From positions 1 through 64,000 of the forward strand of contig JAUTCQ010000020.1 of the NCBI GenBank assembly GCA_030673845.1: DNA of 64,000 nt. Reading direction: 5' to 3'. Made by a program: the position numbers and the translations under genes. The notes beneath the pieces were generated by a model, which saw nothing but the letters and a program-made list of their open reading frames with translations, did not search any database and was not told the DNA's origin. Numbering within the stretch: position 1 is the stretch's first letter; each line of letters starts with the position of its first letter. Shown piece after piece: positions 37,407 to 47,091 of the stretch. The stretch is from Verrucomicrobiota bacterium JB022 (GTDB lineage Bacteria > Verrucomicrobiota > Verrucomicrobiia > Opitutales > Oceanipulchritudinaceae).

Positions 37407-38671
37407 GGGCGGGAAAGGAAAGGGCGGATGCGGTGCCAGAGCTGGCCGCAGTTGATCAAACGGATGGCAAAGAGCGCTACGGTGGCGGTCAGGGCTACCA
37501 GGCAACTAGCTGGGCTTGGCTCGATCAGGAAAGTCGTCCAGGCCAAGGCGGCCAGCACGACGCAGCCGAATTCGCCCCAAAGCAGGCGCTCGGACCACAG
37601 TTGCTGCACGGTCGGGAGCTTTTGCCGACCGAGCAGGGGCGCACAAGCCACCTGCCAGGCGAGGAAGGGAACCACCCGCGCCGAGACGGCAAAAGCAATC
37701 GGAACGAGCGCCAGCGGGAGCAACGCGGCGAGCAGGACCCAGTCGCTGAACGGCAGCCCCATGCCCAACCCCCGCAGCAGCCACGCCAGCGCAACCAGCC
37801 CGAGCCCGAAGGTGCCCAGGGCGTAGCTCCAGAACGAGCCACCGAGCGGGCGCAGGCGGGAGCGGATTTGCAACGCCGTCGCGATGCCGTGCGGCAAGAT
37901 CGAGCACGCCAGCAGCGCATCCCCGAGCTGCACCCAGCCAGGCAATTCCGCCAGCAGGCCGAGCGCATCGCAGGCGAGCCCGGCATTGAGCAGGAGCAGT
38001 GCGAACAAGGCAGCGCGTCGACCCGTCTGCCGCGAAACGATGAACATCGGCACCAGGCGGTGGGACAGGCCCAGCAGCACTTGCAGGAAAAACCCGGCGA
38101 AAGCGGCCCGCAGGTGCAGCCCACGCAGCTCGGCCAGCGCGACAGGCAGCCCTACCCAACCCGCGCGAAAGCTGGCCATCCACAACCCAAGGCCGAGGGC
38201 GAGCAGCAACCACCACAGCCCGGCGTAGAGGCCGAGCGATTCGGGCGTCCAGGCGCGGCGACGTTCCAGCGCCCACAGGGCCACACCGCCAAAAACCAAC
38301 AGCCCAAGCGCGACCAGGCTACCACCCAGTACCAGCAAGCGGTGTTGCGTACCCCAGAAAGCCACCACCATCATGGCAGTGCCGCTGAGGTGGAGCACCG
38401 CATGCGTCCAGGCCAGCAGACCACCCGCTGCCGCCCGGCGTTCGCTGATCACCGGATAAAGCTGATGGGCCGCGCCGAGGTAGACCGACAGCAGCCCGCC
38501 AAGCAGGAGCGCGTGCACCCCGGCCAGAAAGGCAGAATGCGCCGGCTCGAAACCGCCCACCGCTCGCCAGGATTCCCCGAACGCTACCAGCCCGACGCCC
38601 GTGAAGGCCACGGCGGCGGCGAAAAAAGCGAAAGTGGCGCCGACGGAAGGCCAGTTGGGGCGCGTCTTCAT
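37403..38671 (-). CDS. Multi-pass membrane protein related to haem-copper oxidase subunit I
   Basis: The 422-aa protein has about 12 hydrophobic helices and little else. Two similar halves carry His-containing helices: GVHALLLGGLLSVYLGAAHQLYP and THAVLHLSG in the first, LHLRAAFAGFFLQVLLGLSHRLVP in the second. This pattern resembles small NorB/cbb3 subunit-I relatives or, less well, NnrS, both linked to NO. Start MKTRPNWPS overlaps the DUF2249 stop (ATGA), and its own stop overlaps the DUF59 start. Whether it binds haem or copper is not known. Confidence 0.7.
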   Translation of the reverse strand: MKTRPNWPSVGATFAFFAAAVAFTGVGLVAFGESWRAVGGFEPAHSAFLAGVHALLLGGLLSVYLGAAHQLYPVISERRAAAGGLLAWTHAVLHLSGTAMMVVAFWGTQHRLLVLGGSLVALGLLVFGGVALWALERRRAWTPESLGLYAGLWWLLLALGLGLWMASFRAGWVGLPVALAELRGLHLRAAFAGFFLQVLLGLSHRLVPMFIVSRQTGRRAALFALLLLNAGLACDALGLLAELPGWVQLGDALLACSILPHGIATALQIRSRLRPLGGSFWSYALGTFGLGLVALAWLLRGLGMGLPFSDWVLLAALLPLALVPIAFAVSARVVPFLAWQVACAPLLGRQKLPTVQQLWSERLLWGEFGCVVLAALAWTTFLIEPSPASCLVALTATVALFAIRLINCGQLWHRIRPFLSRP

Positions 38672-39129
38672 GACACGACTTTCTGGAGATAGATCTGGCA
38701 GCTGCCGTCGGCCTGCGGGTCTTCCTCCCACGCGATGCCGCGCGCCTCCAGTTGCTCCAGTAGCGGACGCGGGCGGTGTGGCAGGTGGACCACCAGACAA
38801 CCGCCCGGCGGCAGACTCGCAAAGGTCTCCAGCGTGCGTTGCATCGGCTCGGGCGGCGGCAGGCGGCGGAGATCGAGAAAGACCGGCACCAGCGCGGAGG
38901 CCTCCTGCTTGGTCACGGTGATGCGAAAGCCGGCGGCATCGGAAGCGACCGCGTAGTCCGCCCCCCATTGGCGGATGTGCTCGTAGAGCGGTACGGGCTC
39001 GAAGGGGACGCACAGCACCAGCGCCTCGCCCGGCGCCAACGCGGCAATGCGCTCCTGCACCACGGGCAACGGGCTGATCCCCTGGGCCAGGATTGCGCCC
39101 AGATCCATCTCAGGTTTCACGGAAGTCAT
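38668..39129 (-). CDS. DUF2249 double-domain protein
   Basis: The 153-aa protein has two TusA/SirA-like halves: one around ALAPGEALVLCVPFEPVPLYEHIRQ, the second around LDLRRLPPPEPMQRTLETF and RPRPLLEQLEARGIAWEE. DUF2249 proteins cluster with hemerythrins, NO reductase and denitrification genes but their biochemistry is unclear. First gene of the three-gene coupled unit. A TTGAC-N4-ATCAA box lies 35-48 bases upstream. Confidence 0.85.
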   Translation of the reverse strand: MTSVKPEMDLGAILAQGISPLPVVQERIAALAPGEALVLCVPFEPVPLYEHIRQWGADYAVASDAAGFRITVTKQEASALVPVFLDLRRLPPPEPMQRTLETFASLPPGGCLVVHLPHRPRPLLEQLEARGIAWEEDPQADGSCQIYLQKVVS

Positions 39130-39163
39130 GTGGCAAGTCTAGCAAAGCCCGCCGCGCAGCGCC

Positions 39164-39177
39164 TTGACGCGGATCAA
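39164..39177. promoter_or_regulatory. FNR/DNR-type box TTGAC-GCGG-ATCAA
   Basis: This matches the FNR-family consensus TTGAT-N4-ATCAA with one change. It lies between the divergent DUF2249 and Crp/Fnr genes, 23 bases before the Crp/Fnr ATG. Dnr/Nnr-type regulators often control such NO-response units, and autoregulation is possible. Confidence 0.65.
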
Positions 39178-39199
39178 GCCCGCCGCGAAACTCCTGCAC

Positions 39200-39913
39200 A
39201 TGGCAACCCCCGCTAGTTCGATCCGCGCGGCCGTGCTGCACGGCACCTTGAAGCAGTGCCCGCTCTTCAGTGCGCTCAGCGACAGCGCGCTGGCGGAGGT
39301 CGCCGCCACCTGCCGCCTGCGTGGGCTGGCCAAGGGCGAATACCTTTTCCACGAGGGCGACCCGGCGGAGGGGTTCTTTGTCGTTCAGGCCGGGGCGATC
39401 AACGCGCACCGCATCTCGCCGGATGGCCGGGAGCAGGTGATTCGCGTCTTCCGCCCCTATGCGTCATTTGCCGAGATCGCCTTGTCTGAAGCAGACCGTT
39501 ACCCCGTGCATGCGGTAGCCATCGAACCCTCGCAGGTGATCTTGATTCAGCGGCGACCGCTGCGCGAGCTGATCCAACGCAATCCCGACATCGCCTTCCA
39601 TATCATTTCCTCGATGAGCAACCACTTCCGGCACCTCGTGCAACTGCTGGAAGACCAGAAATTCAAGGACATCGAGGGGCGCCTCTCCCATTGGCTTTTG
39701 CGGCAACTGGAGGAGACGGGGCAAGCGGGGCCGGGTGTGGTGCAGCTCGACACCTCGAAAAAGCTGCTGGCCAACCGTCTCGGGGTGGCGAGCGAGACGC
39801 TTTCCCGTGCCTTTGCCCGCTTTCGCGATGCGGGCTGGATCGAGGTCGACGGGGCGCGCATCCGGGTGCTTGAGCCGGAAGCCCTGCGCACGATGCTGGC
39901 AACGGCGGAGTAG
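39200..39913 (+). CDS. Crp/Fnr-family regulator (Dnr/Nnr-like)
   Basis: The 237-aa protein has a cNMP-binding beta roll (about 18-130; KGEYLFHEGDPAEGFFVVQAGAI, SFAEIALSEADRYPVHAVA), a dimer helix, and a Crp HTH (about 180-220; LDTSKKLLANRLGVASETLSRAFARFRDAGWI). The four Fe-S cysteines of FNR are absent, favouring a Dnr/Nnr-like NO sensor that binds haem. Placement between NO-defence genes and the FNR-type box supports this. The start is ATG 39200, after the box. A convergent Fe-S repair gene follows 77 bases on. Confidence 0.85.
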   Translation: MATPASSIRAAVLHGTLKQCPLFSALSDSALAEVAATCRLRGLAKGEYLFHEGDPAEGFFVVQAGAINAHRISPDGREQVIRVFRPYASFAEIALSEADRYPVHAVAIEPSQVILIQRRPLRELIQRNPDIAFHIISSMSNHFRHLVQLLEDQKFKDIEGRLSHWLLRQLEETGQAGPGVVQLDTSKKLLANRLGVASETLSRAFARFRDAGWIEVDGARIRVLEPEALRTMLATAE

Positions 39914-39990
39914 CCGCCCAAAGAAAGCGGCCGCCGTTTGCACGACGACCGCCAACCATGGTTTTTGACTGTGTCTGTTGTTCAGAAAGC

Positions 39991-40713
39991 TCAGACGGCG
40001 CACGCCTGCAGTTGGGCCGCACGCTCAAGCGCCTTGGGGAAGAGCACGTTGTTTTCCTTGTGCACGTGCTGGTGCATGTCCCACTCCAGCTGGTGGAGCG
40101 CCTGGAACATCGCGCGGTAGGTATTGCAGGCCCAGTCCGGCGGGGTGAAGTCGTCCGTCAGCTCGCGGAGTTGTTCGAGCGCATTGCCCGCACTTTCGTG
40201 CTCGCGCTCCATCTGCGCAATCGGGGCGGCCAGCGGCATCCCGGGCATCTGCACAAACGACTCGGCCTGATCGATCTCGCGTACCAGCGGGAAGAGCACG
40301 TTTTCTTCCTTCAAGAGGTGGTGGGCAAGCTCCTGCTGGAAGGCTTCGAAAACGACGCGGATCTCGCGCAGGCGGGGCTCGCTATCGCCGTGCACCGCTG
40401 CGACCTTGCGGGTCATGAAGTCGAGGCGTGGCATTTCTTCGCGCAAATAGGCGTGGTGGGTATCGACGATGTGCTGCGCAAGCTCGGTAAGGCTGAGCGT
40501 GTCGGCATCGAATGCTTCGGGCGTGGCATGATCGAGCGCGCGGAGTTGTTCGAGCACTTCTTCGGGATCGATGCCGCGCTTGGCGCAGGCTTCGGCCAAG
40601 GGAATCTTGCCGCCGCAGCAGTAGTCGATCTTCAGGCGCTCGAAGACGCGGGCACGGCCGGGCTGGGCCTTGACGAGTTCTCCAACGGTGGTTTGGGCAT
40701 TCAACTGGGTCAT
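39991..40713 (-). CDS. Di-iron Fe-S cluster repair protein (RIC/YtfE/ScdA family)
   Basis: The 240-aa protein has the N-terminal DUF542 motif DYCCGGK (C32, C33) and a hemerythrin-like domain with His/Glu ligands (DTHHAYLREEMP, HHLLKEENVLFP, EREHESAG, HQHVHKENNVLFP). RIC proteins repair Fe-S clusters damaged by NO or peroxide. It lies 25 bases downstream of norB on the same strand, so the pair is probably co-transcribed. The leader has TCCACCTC and no Shine-Dalgarno site. Confidence 0.92.
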   Translation of the reverse strand: MTQLNAQTTVGELVKAQPGRARVFERLKIDYCCGGKIPLAEACAKRGIDPEEVLEQLRALDHATPEAFDADTLSLTELAQHIVDTHHAYLREEMPRLDFMTRKVAAVHGDSEPRLREIRVVFEAFQQELAHHLLKEENVLFPLVREIDQAESFVQMPGMPLAAPIAQMEREHESAGNALEQLRELTDDFTPPDWACNTYRAMFQALHQLEWDMHQHVHKENNVLFPKALERAAQLQACAV

Positions 40714-40738
40714 GGGAATCGGTAGATGAGGTGGAAAG

Positions 40739-43102
40739 TTACTTGGTGGGGACGGCGGCATCGGGCTTGGCCGTGGCAGACCAGCCGAAGTGCAGACCGG
40801 CGATGAACCAGCCCAGCGCAAGGATGCCGACCGCAAAGATGGTGTCGCCGATCACACGCAGCCAACGCAGGGTGTCCATGCCGTCGCGCTGGAGAAACTC
40901 GGCCGAGCGGGCATACCACATGCCGTGTTCGACGCTGGCCATCGTCTGGAGGATGCCGACCGGCAACACGCTGATCAGCACCATCAGGGCGAGGCCGAGG
41001 TTGATCGTCCAGAAGGCCAGCTTGAGCGCGCCGGTCTTCCACTCGCGGTGGTGCGTGAGGCCCTTGAGGCAGAAGAGCGTCAGGCCGATGCCAAGCATAC
41101 CGTAGACGCCGAACAATGCGGTATGGCCGTGCACGGGCGTCGTGTTGAGCCCCTGCATGTAGTAGAGCGCGATGGGCGGATTGATGAGGAAGCCAAAGAG
41201 GCCCGCGCCCACGAGATTCCAGAAGGCAACCGCCACGAAGAAGTAGATAGGCCACTTGTAGGCCGAAACCCAACGCTTTGCTCGCGAGAGGGAGAGGTTT
41301 TCGTAGGCTTCGAAGCCGATCAGCACCAGCGGCACGACCTCCAGCGCGCTGAAGACCGAACCCAGGGCCAGCACCGCCGTGGGGGTGCCGCTGAAATACA
41401 AGTGGTGGAAGGTGCCAATGATGCCGCCGAAGAGGAAAATCGTGCAGCTGAAGAGCACCGCGCCTGTCGCAAGGCTCGTCTGCAAGAGGCCCATGCGGGT
41501 GAAGAGGAAGGCAATGACGACGGTCGCAAAGACTTCAAAAAAGCCCTCCACCCACAGGTGCACCACCCACCAGCGCCAGTACTCGATCAAGGCAAAGTGG
41601 CTGCCTTGTCCATACATCAAGCCCGCGCCATAGAAGCCGGCGATCGCAAGTGAGCTGATCAGGAACAGCCCGAGCAGGTGCTTGTGCTCGCCCGGCTGGC
41701 GGAATGCCGGCCACATGGCGCGCGTCATCAGGCCAAGCCAGAGGAACAAGCCGATAAAGAGAAACCATTGCCAGAAGCGGCCGAGGTCCACGTATTCGAG
41801 GCCTTGGTGCCCGAACCAGTAGCTGGCCGTCAGCCCCATCTCCTGCCGGGTCGAATACCAGGTGCCGAAAAGGGTGCCGATCACAATGACCAGCAGGCAC
41901 GAGAAGAGCACGTTGACGCCCAGGCGCTGGAGCTTCGGTTCGTAGCCGGAAACGGCGGGGGCCATATAGAGGCCGGTGGCCAGCCAGGCGGTTGCGATCC
42001 AGAAGATGCCCAGCTGGGTGTGCCAGGTACGCGTGACCGAGTAAGGAAGCCATTCGGCCAGCGGGATGCCGTAGAAGGCCTCGCCCTCGACCCCGTAGTG
42101 CGCGGTGACCGCCCCCAGGACGACCTGCACCACGATCAGCGCGGCAACGACCCAGAAGTATTTGAGCGTGGCGCGCATGCTGGGGCTGGGCTTGAGCGCG
42201 AGCAGCGGATCCACCTCGGGAAGCTCGCCCGCCGGCTCTTCATGGTGCTTCGACACGGCGTAAAACCACGCCAGTGCCCCTACCCCACCCAGCAACAGGA
42301 CAAAGCTGAGGACGGACCACACGACGATCGGACCCGACGGGCGGTTGTCGATCAAAGGCTCCGGCGGCCAGTTGTTGGTGTAGGTGATCGCGGGAACGGT
42401 GCCAGCAGCGGCGGTTTCAGCAACCGTGGCATCGGTCTCGGCGGGGCGCTCGGTGCCGCAGGCCCAGGCGGCCCAGAAGAAGAAGGCGTTCATCGCGTCC
42501 TGGCGGTCGGTGTGTTTGATCGTGTGGGCCGGGATGGCGTAGGCGTCACGCAGCTCAGGCGGGGTCATACCGCCGTCAGCCAAAAAGCGGAGGTCGGCGT
42601 CGAACTGCTCGGCGTCACCAAAGATCGCAGCGTAATAGCGCGACATGGCATCGACCGCACGGGCGCGGTCTGCCGAAAGCGTAAGGGTATCAGTCGCCGC
42701 ATCGTAGCGGTTGGTGCGGAACTCGGCGCGCAAGCGTGCCTGAACGGCCGCCAGTTCCTCGCCCCGCAGCTCTGCGAAAGGCACCCCGTAGCGCTCCTGC
42801 GACCACTGCTGTGCCACGTAAAGGATCTCGCGGTGGAGCCAATCGGCCGACCAATCCGGCGCAACGTAGGCCCCGTGCCCCCAAATACTGCCGACCTGCT
42901 GACCGCCGATGGATTGCCAAACCGCCTGGCCGGTAAAGATATCCTCCCCGGTAAAGAGCGGCGCGCCTCCCTCGACTACCACTTGCGCAGGGTACGGCGG
43001 CGCCTTGCGGTAGATCTCGAAGCCGTAGTAGCCGAGCACGGCGAACGAGGCCACCACCACGGCGACAAAGCCCAACCAGAGTTTCCAGTAATTTCGTTTC
43101 AT
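40739..43102 (-). CDS. norB: Quinol-dependent nitric oxide reductase
   Basis: The 787-aa protein has an N-terminal cytochrome-c-like region without a CXXCH haem motif (GAPLFTGEDIFTGQAVWQSIGGQQVGSIWGHGA, about 45-80), then the 12-helix haem-copper core (about 260-770) with HTQLGIFWIATAW, EGFFEVFATVVIAFLFTRMG, GGIIGTFHHLYFSG and HGHTALFGVYGMLGIG. This is the single-subunit qNOR type, which converts NO to N2O using quinol. No nitrite reductase of the NirK/NirS type is in the window, so it probably serves NO detoxification rather than full denitrification. It is divergent from the Rrf2 gene across 133 bases. The leader has AAGGGGA, a usable Shine-Dalgarno site. Confidence 0.95.
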   Translation of the reverse strand: MKRNYWKLWLGFVAVVVASFAVLGYYGFEIYRKAPPYPAQVVVEGGAPLFTGEDIFTGQAVWQSIGGQQVGSIWGHGAYVAPDWSADWLHREILYVAQQWSQERYGVPFAELRGEELAAVQARLRAEFRTNRYDAATDTLTLSADRARAVDAMSRYYAAIFGDAEQFDADLRFLADGGMTPPELRDAYAIPAHTIKHTDRQDAMNAFFFWAAWACGTERPAETDATVAETAAAGTVPAITYTNNWPPEPLIDNRPSGPIVVWSVLSFVLLLGGVGALAWFYAVSKHHEEPAGELPEVDPLLALKPSPSMRATLKYFWVVAALIVVQVVLGAVTAHYGVEGEAFYGIPLAEWLPYSVTRTWHTQLGIFWIATAWLATGLYMAPAVSGYEPKLQRLGVNVLFSCLLVIVIGTLFGTWYSTRQEMGLTASYWFGHQGLEYVDLGRFWQWFLFIGLFLWLGLMTRAMWPAFRQPGEHKHLLGLFLISSLAIAGFYGAGLMYGQGSHFALIEYWRWWVVHLWVEGFFEVFATVVIAFLFTRMGLLQTSLATGAVLFSCTIFLFGGIIGTFHHLYFSGTPTAVLALGSVFSALEVVPLVLIGFEAYENLSLSRAKRWVSAYKWPIYFFVAVAFWNLVGAGLFGFLINPPIALYYMQGLNTTPVHGHTALFGVYGMLGIGLTLFCLKGLTHHREWKTGALKLAFWTINLGLALMVLISVLPVGILQTMASVEHGMWYARSAEFLQRDGMDTLRWLRVIGDTIFAVGILALGWFIAGLHFGWSATAKPDAAVPTK

Positions 43103-43235
43103 TTCGAGTCCCCTTCTTCGGGTTTGGCAGCACGGGCACCATCACCTCAAGCTATTTAACGCTTCAAGGCTTTAATGCTCTTTTGCGTTCTTTCTGGACA
43201 GAGCAAGATGGCTCGTCAATCATTAATCCCAGCTC

Positions 43236-43697
43236 ATGAAATTACTTTCCGACGCCTCCGAGTATGCCTTGCGCGCCGTCGTGTGGATGGCCCAGCGCCC
43301 CGGCGAGACCCACAAGCTGCGCGACATCTCCGAGGGCACGAAGGCGGCACCGGGTTACATGATCAAGGTGCTGCAAGGGCTGGCGCGAGCGGGGATCTTC
43401 TCGACCCAGCGTGGCAGCAACGGCGGTTTTTCGCTGCTCAGCGACCCCAACGCGCTGACCGTGCTGGAGGTAATCAATGCGGTCGACCCGATCCAGCGCA
43501 TCCGCACTTGTCCACTCGGGCTCGAGTCGCACGGCACCTGCCTCTGCCCGATGCACCGGCGGATCGACGACGCGATGGCGGGCATCGAAGCGAGCTTTCG
43601 CGACACCACGATTGCGGAGCTGCTGAACGAGCAGAGCCAGTCCACGCCACTCTGCGAGGCCTTGGGCGCTCCGGCAAAAAGCCAGCCGCCCGCATAG
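43236..43697 (+). CDS. Rrf2-family regulator (NsrR-like)
   Basis: The 153-aa protein has the Rrf2 winged helix (KLLSDASEYALRAVVWMAQ, YMIKVLQGLARAGIFSTQRGSNGGF) and three cysteines at 92, 102 and 104, spaced C-X9-C-X1-C, in the position of the Fe-S ligands of NsrR/IscR. A [4Fe-4S] NO sensor that represses norB is the likely role; the Cys spacing differs from classical NsrR (C-X5-C-X5-C), so cluster type is uncertain. No clear NsrR box was found in the divergent promoter. A helicase gene follows 42 bases later. Confidence 0.85.
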   Translation: MKLLSDASEYALRAVVWMAQRPGETHKLRDISEGTKAAPGYMIKVLQGLARAGIFSTQRGSNGGFSLLSDPNALTVLEVINAVDPIQRIRTCPLGLESHGTCLCPMHRRIDDAMAGIEASFRDTTIAELLNEQSQSTPLCEALGAPAKSQPPA

Positions 43698-43739
43698 TCG
43701 GGTTTGACCAGCGGCTTCCGCTTGCTTCATGGTCATCGG

Positions 43740-46388
43740 ATGCCCGAGTTGAACGAAGCCGTCGCCCGTCCGCCCAAGCCCCTGCTCGCCCCGCTGGAGG
43801 GAGAGGCCGACAGCGATGCCATTCTGGAGCACTTTCTCGACTACGTCGCGAAGAAGAACATCGAGCTCTACCCGGCGCAGGAGGAGGCGATCCTGGAGAT
43901 CTTCGACGGCAAGAACGTGATCCTGAAGACGCCCACCGGCTCGGGCAAGTCGCTGGTGGCCACCGCGATGCACTTCAAGTCGATGTGCCAGGGGCGGCGC
44001 TCTTACTACACCTGCCCGATCAAGGCGTTGGTCAACGAAAAGTTCCTCGCGCTGTGCCGCGACTTCGGGCCGGAGAACGTGGGCATGTCGACGGGAGACG
44101 CCTCGGTCAATACCGGCGCGCCGATCATCTGCTGCACGGCGGAGATCCTGGCCAACATCGCGCTCAACGGCGGCGAAGATGCCCCGGTGGACGACGTGAT
44201 CATGGACGAGTTTCACTACTACAGCGACCGCGAGCGCGGAGTCGCCTGGCAGATCCCCTTGCTGACACTGCCGCAAGCGCGCTTCCTCCTCATCTCGGCC
44301 ACGATGGGCGACAGCGAGATCTTCGAGAAAGATCTGACGCGGCTGACGGGCGTAGAAACCGTGCCGGTGTGGTCGGCCGAGCGCCCGGTGCCGCTGGAGT
44401 TTACCTATAGCGAAGAGGGGCTGGAGGAAGTGATCGCGCAACTACAGGAGCAAAAGCGCCTGCCCGCCTACCTGGTGCACTTTACACAACGCGCGGCGAC
44501 TGAAACGGCGCAGAAGCTCCTGAGCATCAATTTTTGCACCAGCGCGGAGAAGGAAGCGCTGGGCGAGTCGCTGGCCGCCGTGCGCTTTAACAGCCCGTTC
44601 GGCAAGCAGATCAAGAAGTTCCTGCGCGCGGGCATCGGCGTCCACCACGCGGGGATGTTGCCCAAATACCGCATCCTGGTCGAAAAGCTGGCGCAGGAGA
44701 ACAAGCTGAAGGTGATCTGCGGTACCGACACCCTCGGCGTGGGCGTCAACGTGCCGATCCGCACCGTGTTGTTTACCAGCCTGGCGAAGTTCGACGGCAC
44801 GAAGGTGCGGGTGTTGCCAGTGCGAGACTTCCACCAGATTTCCGGGCGCGCGGGCCGCAAGGGCTTTGACGACATCGGCTACGTGATCGCGCAAGCGCCG
44901 GAGCACGTGATCGAGAACCGCAAGATCGAGCGCAAGATTGCCGAGAACCCCAAGAAGGCCAACAAGCTGCGCAAGGTGCAGCCGGCCAAGGGCGAGGTGG
45001 GTTGGGAAGAAAACACGTTCCGCAAGCTGATCGAGTCTGCGCCCGAGCCGTTGACGAGCTCCTTTGTGGTCAAGCACGGGATGTTGCTCAACGTGTTGGG
45101 CCGCCCGACGAACGGTTGCGCCGCGATGAAGCACATCATCCGCGACAGCCACGAGACCGACGCCGCGAAGCGGACCCACCGCAAGCGTGCCATGCAGCTC
45201 TTCCGCTCACTGGTCGAGCGCGGGATCATCGAGATGCTGCCCAAGGAAGAGCGTCGCGGCAGCCCCGTGCGGGTCAACGTGTCGCTGCAGCAGGATTTCT
45301 CGCTCAACCAGGCACTTTCGCTCTTCCTGATCGACACCGTGCGGCGGCTGGACCGCGAAACGCCGGAATACACGCGCATCATCCTGGCGCTGGTCGAAGC
45401 GGTGCTCGAAGACCCGGGCATCATCCTGCGTGCGCAGGTGTCGAAGGTGAAAGACAAGATGATGGCCGAGATGAAGGCCGAAGGCATCCCCTTTGAGGAG
45501 CGCATCGACCGGCTGCAGGACGTAGAGCACCCAAAACCTTACCGCGACTGGCTCTACAACCTCTTCAACGAGTTTGCGGCGCTGCACCCGTGGGTGGGCG
45601 AGGAAAACATCCGCCCCAAGAGCATCGGGCTGGAGATGTTCGACCGCTACATGAGCTTTACCGACTACATTCAGGAGTATGACCTGCACCGGGGCGAGGG
45701 TCTGCTGCTGCGTCACCTCTCGGATGTCTACAAGACGCTGACCCAGACGGTGCCGGAGGAAAACTGGACCGACGAGGTGGAGGAAATGATCCTCTACTTC
45801 GAACAGCTCGTACGCGGCATCGACTCCAGCATTCTTGATGAATGGGAGCACCTCAAGGACCCGAGCAAGGAGGCTTTGCCGGAGCAAAAGAACGACCCGA
45901 TGGCCCGCCTGCGCCCGACTGACATCACGCGCGACCGCAAGGCGCTGGAGCGACTGGTGCGCAACGCGATCTACCGCCTGCTGCGTCCGCTGGCCTCCGA
46001 GAATTACGAAGACGCCGCCGCCGAACTCGCCAAGTTGGCCGGCCGCCCGGAAGAAGACGCCGCCCCACCCCCGCCCGCCACGCCCGACCTCAGCGCGCTC
46101 AACGAGGGTCGTGGACCGTTTGAGTGGGACTGGCGCACGCTGGAGGCAGCCGTCGATCCGTATTGGGACGAGCACGAATCCATCCGCCTCGACCCCGCCG
46201 CTCGCGCCCATGCCAACACACATTTTGAAACGGATCCGCTGCGCCCGGGCCTGCGGGTCGAGCATATCCTGGTCGACGCCGACGAACAGAACGACTGGTC
46301 GCTCGTCTTCCACCTCGATCTGACGGAATCGAAGGTGGCGGGAGAGCCCCGGATGCGGCTGGAGCGGGTGGGCCCGGTGACGGATTGA
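43740..46388 (+). CDS. Ski2-like DEAD/DEAH-box helicase (DUF3516)
   Basis: The 882-aa protein has motif I TPTGSGKS, motif II DEFH, motif III SAT, and motif [12 protein letters not shown] in two RecA-like domains (about 40-410), then a ~450-aa C-terminal region of the DUF3516 type. This family occurs in Actinobacteria and scattered other phyla and is thought to be an RNA helicase. The ATG at 43740 was chosen; a TTG 12 codons earlier is possible. It follows rrf2 closely and may be read through from it, though a functional tie to NO is not evident. The last ~60 residues are Pro/Ala-rich. Confidence 0.88.
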   Translation: MPELNEAVARPPKPLLAPLEGEADSDAILEHFLDYVAKKNIELYPAQEEAILEIFDGKNVILKTPTGSGKSLVATAMHFKSMCQGRRSYYTCPIKALVNEKFLALCRDFGPENVGMSTGDASVNTGAPIICCTAEILANIALNGGEDAPVDDVIMDEFHYYSDRERGVAWQIPLLTLPQARFLLISATMGDSEIFEKDLTRLTGVETVPVWSAERPVPLEFTYSEEGLEEVIAQLQEQKRLPAYLVHFTQRAATETAQKLLSINFCTSAEKEALGESLAAVRFNSPFGKQIKKFLRAGIGVHHAGMLPKYRILVEKLAQENKLKVICGTDTLGVGVNVPIRTVLFTSLAKFDGTKVRVLPVRDFHQISGRAGRKGFDDIGYVIAQAPEHVIENRKIERKIAENPKKANKLRKVQPAKGEVGWEENTFRKLIESAPEPLTSSFVVKHGMLLNVLGRPTNGCAAMKHIIRDSHETDAAKRTHRKRAMQLFRSLVERGIIEMLPKEERRGSPVRVNVSLQQDFSLNQALSLFLIDTVRRLDRETPEYTRIILALVEAVLEDPGIILRAQVSKVKDKMMAEMKAEGIPFEERIDRLQDVEHPKPYRDWLYNLFNEFAALHPWVGEENIRPKSIGLEMFDRYMSFTDYIQEYDLHRGEGLLLRHLSDVYKTLTQTVPEENWTDEVEEMILYFEQLVRGIDSSILDEWEHLKDPSKEALPEQKNDPMARLRPTDITRDRKALERLVRNAIYRLLRPLASENYEDAAAELAKLAGRPEEDAAPPPPATPDLSALNEGRGPFEWDWRTLEAAVDPYWDEHESIRLDPAARAHANTHFETDPLRPGLRVEHILVDADEQNDWSLVFHLDLTESKVAGEPRMRLERVGPVTD

Positions 46389-46462
46389 AAAAGGCGGCGG
46401 CCTGCGTAAAAAAATTCGTATTTGCAGGGAAGAAAACGTCGGGCTGGGGGCTCCCAGTCCTG

Positions 46463-47005
46463 ATGACTAAACCTCTCTACTTCTTCGCTTTGGCCGCTTT
46501 GGCTCTTCCTCTCAACGTTTCGGCGCAGCAACAGCCGCCGAAAAGCCCCGCTGCCGAGATCGAGCAGATGGTGGGCTTCACCGAAATCGACGTGAGCTAC
46601 GCCCGCCCCAGCGCACGCGACCGCGACATCTACGGTGCGCTCGTGCCCTATGGTGAAGTCTGGCGCGCGGGTGCCAACGCCTCCACCAAGGTCTCCTTCA
46701 GCCGCCCGGTAAAGGTAGGCGATGTGAAGCTCGCCGCTGGCGTCTACTCGCTCTTCGCCATCCCGGGCAAGGATGAATGGACCATCATTTTCAACAAGGA
46801 CACCGCCGCCTGGGGTGCCTACCGCTACGATGAGTCGATGGACGTGGCCCGTGTGACCGCCGAACCGGTCAAGATCGAGCCCTTCGTCGAGACGTTTACC
46901 ATCGGCTTCGACGGCCTCAAGGACGACTCGGCCATGATGTATCTGGACTGGGCCAACACCCGCGTGGCCTTCCCCATCGTCGTGGCCTGGGACGAAAAGA
47001 AATAA
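46463..47005 (+). CDS. DUF2911 secreted protein
   Basis: The 180-aa protein has a signal peptide (about 1-22, ending NVSAQ) and the DUF2911 core IDVSYARPSARDRDIYGALVPYGEVWRAGANASTKVSFS. DUF2911 proteins are common in Bacteroidetes and Verrucomicrobia; function unknown, with a beta-sandwich fold predicted. The start at MTKPLYFF gives a proper signal peptide. It lies 74 bases after the helicase and ends at a strong terminator. Confidence 0.88.
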   Translation: MTKPLYFFALAALALPLNVSAQQQPPKSPAAEIEQMVGFTEIDVSYARPSARDRDIYGALVPYGEVWRAGANASTKVSFSRPVKVGDVKLAAGVYSLFAIPGKDEWTIIFNKDTAAWGAYRYDESMDVARVTAEPVKIEPFVETFTIGFDGLKDDSAMMYLDWANTRVAFPIVVAWDEKK

Positions 47006-47018
47006 AAACCAGCCCACC

Positions 47019-47056
47019 GGGCGGCACGTGTGAAAGCGTCCCGCCCTTTTTGTTTT
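47019..47056 (+). terminator. Rho-independent terminator after the DUF2911 gene
   Basis: The stem GGGCGG-C-ACG pairs with CGT-C-CCGCCC (one mismatch) and is followed by TTTTTGTTTT. It ends the helicase/DUF2911 unit and isolates the following thiol-related operon. Confidence 0.85.
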
Positions 47057-47091
47057 AAAACGTCCTGCCCCGCGAGGGGTTCCGTCAATTT

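Noticed and set aside
43103-43235. An NsrR or FNR box between norB and the Rrf2 gene
   Set aside because: Only fragments (AAGATG; partial TTAA dyads) are present; no convincing palindrome was found.
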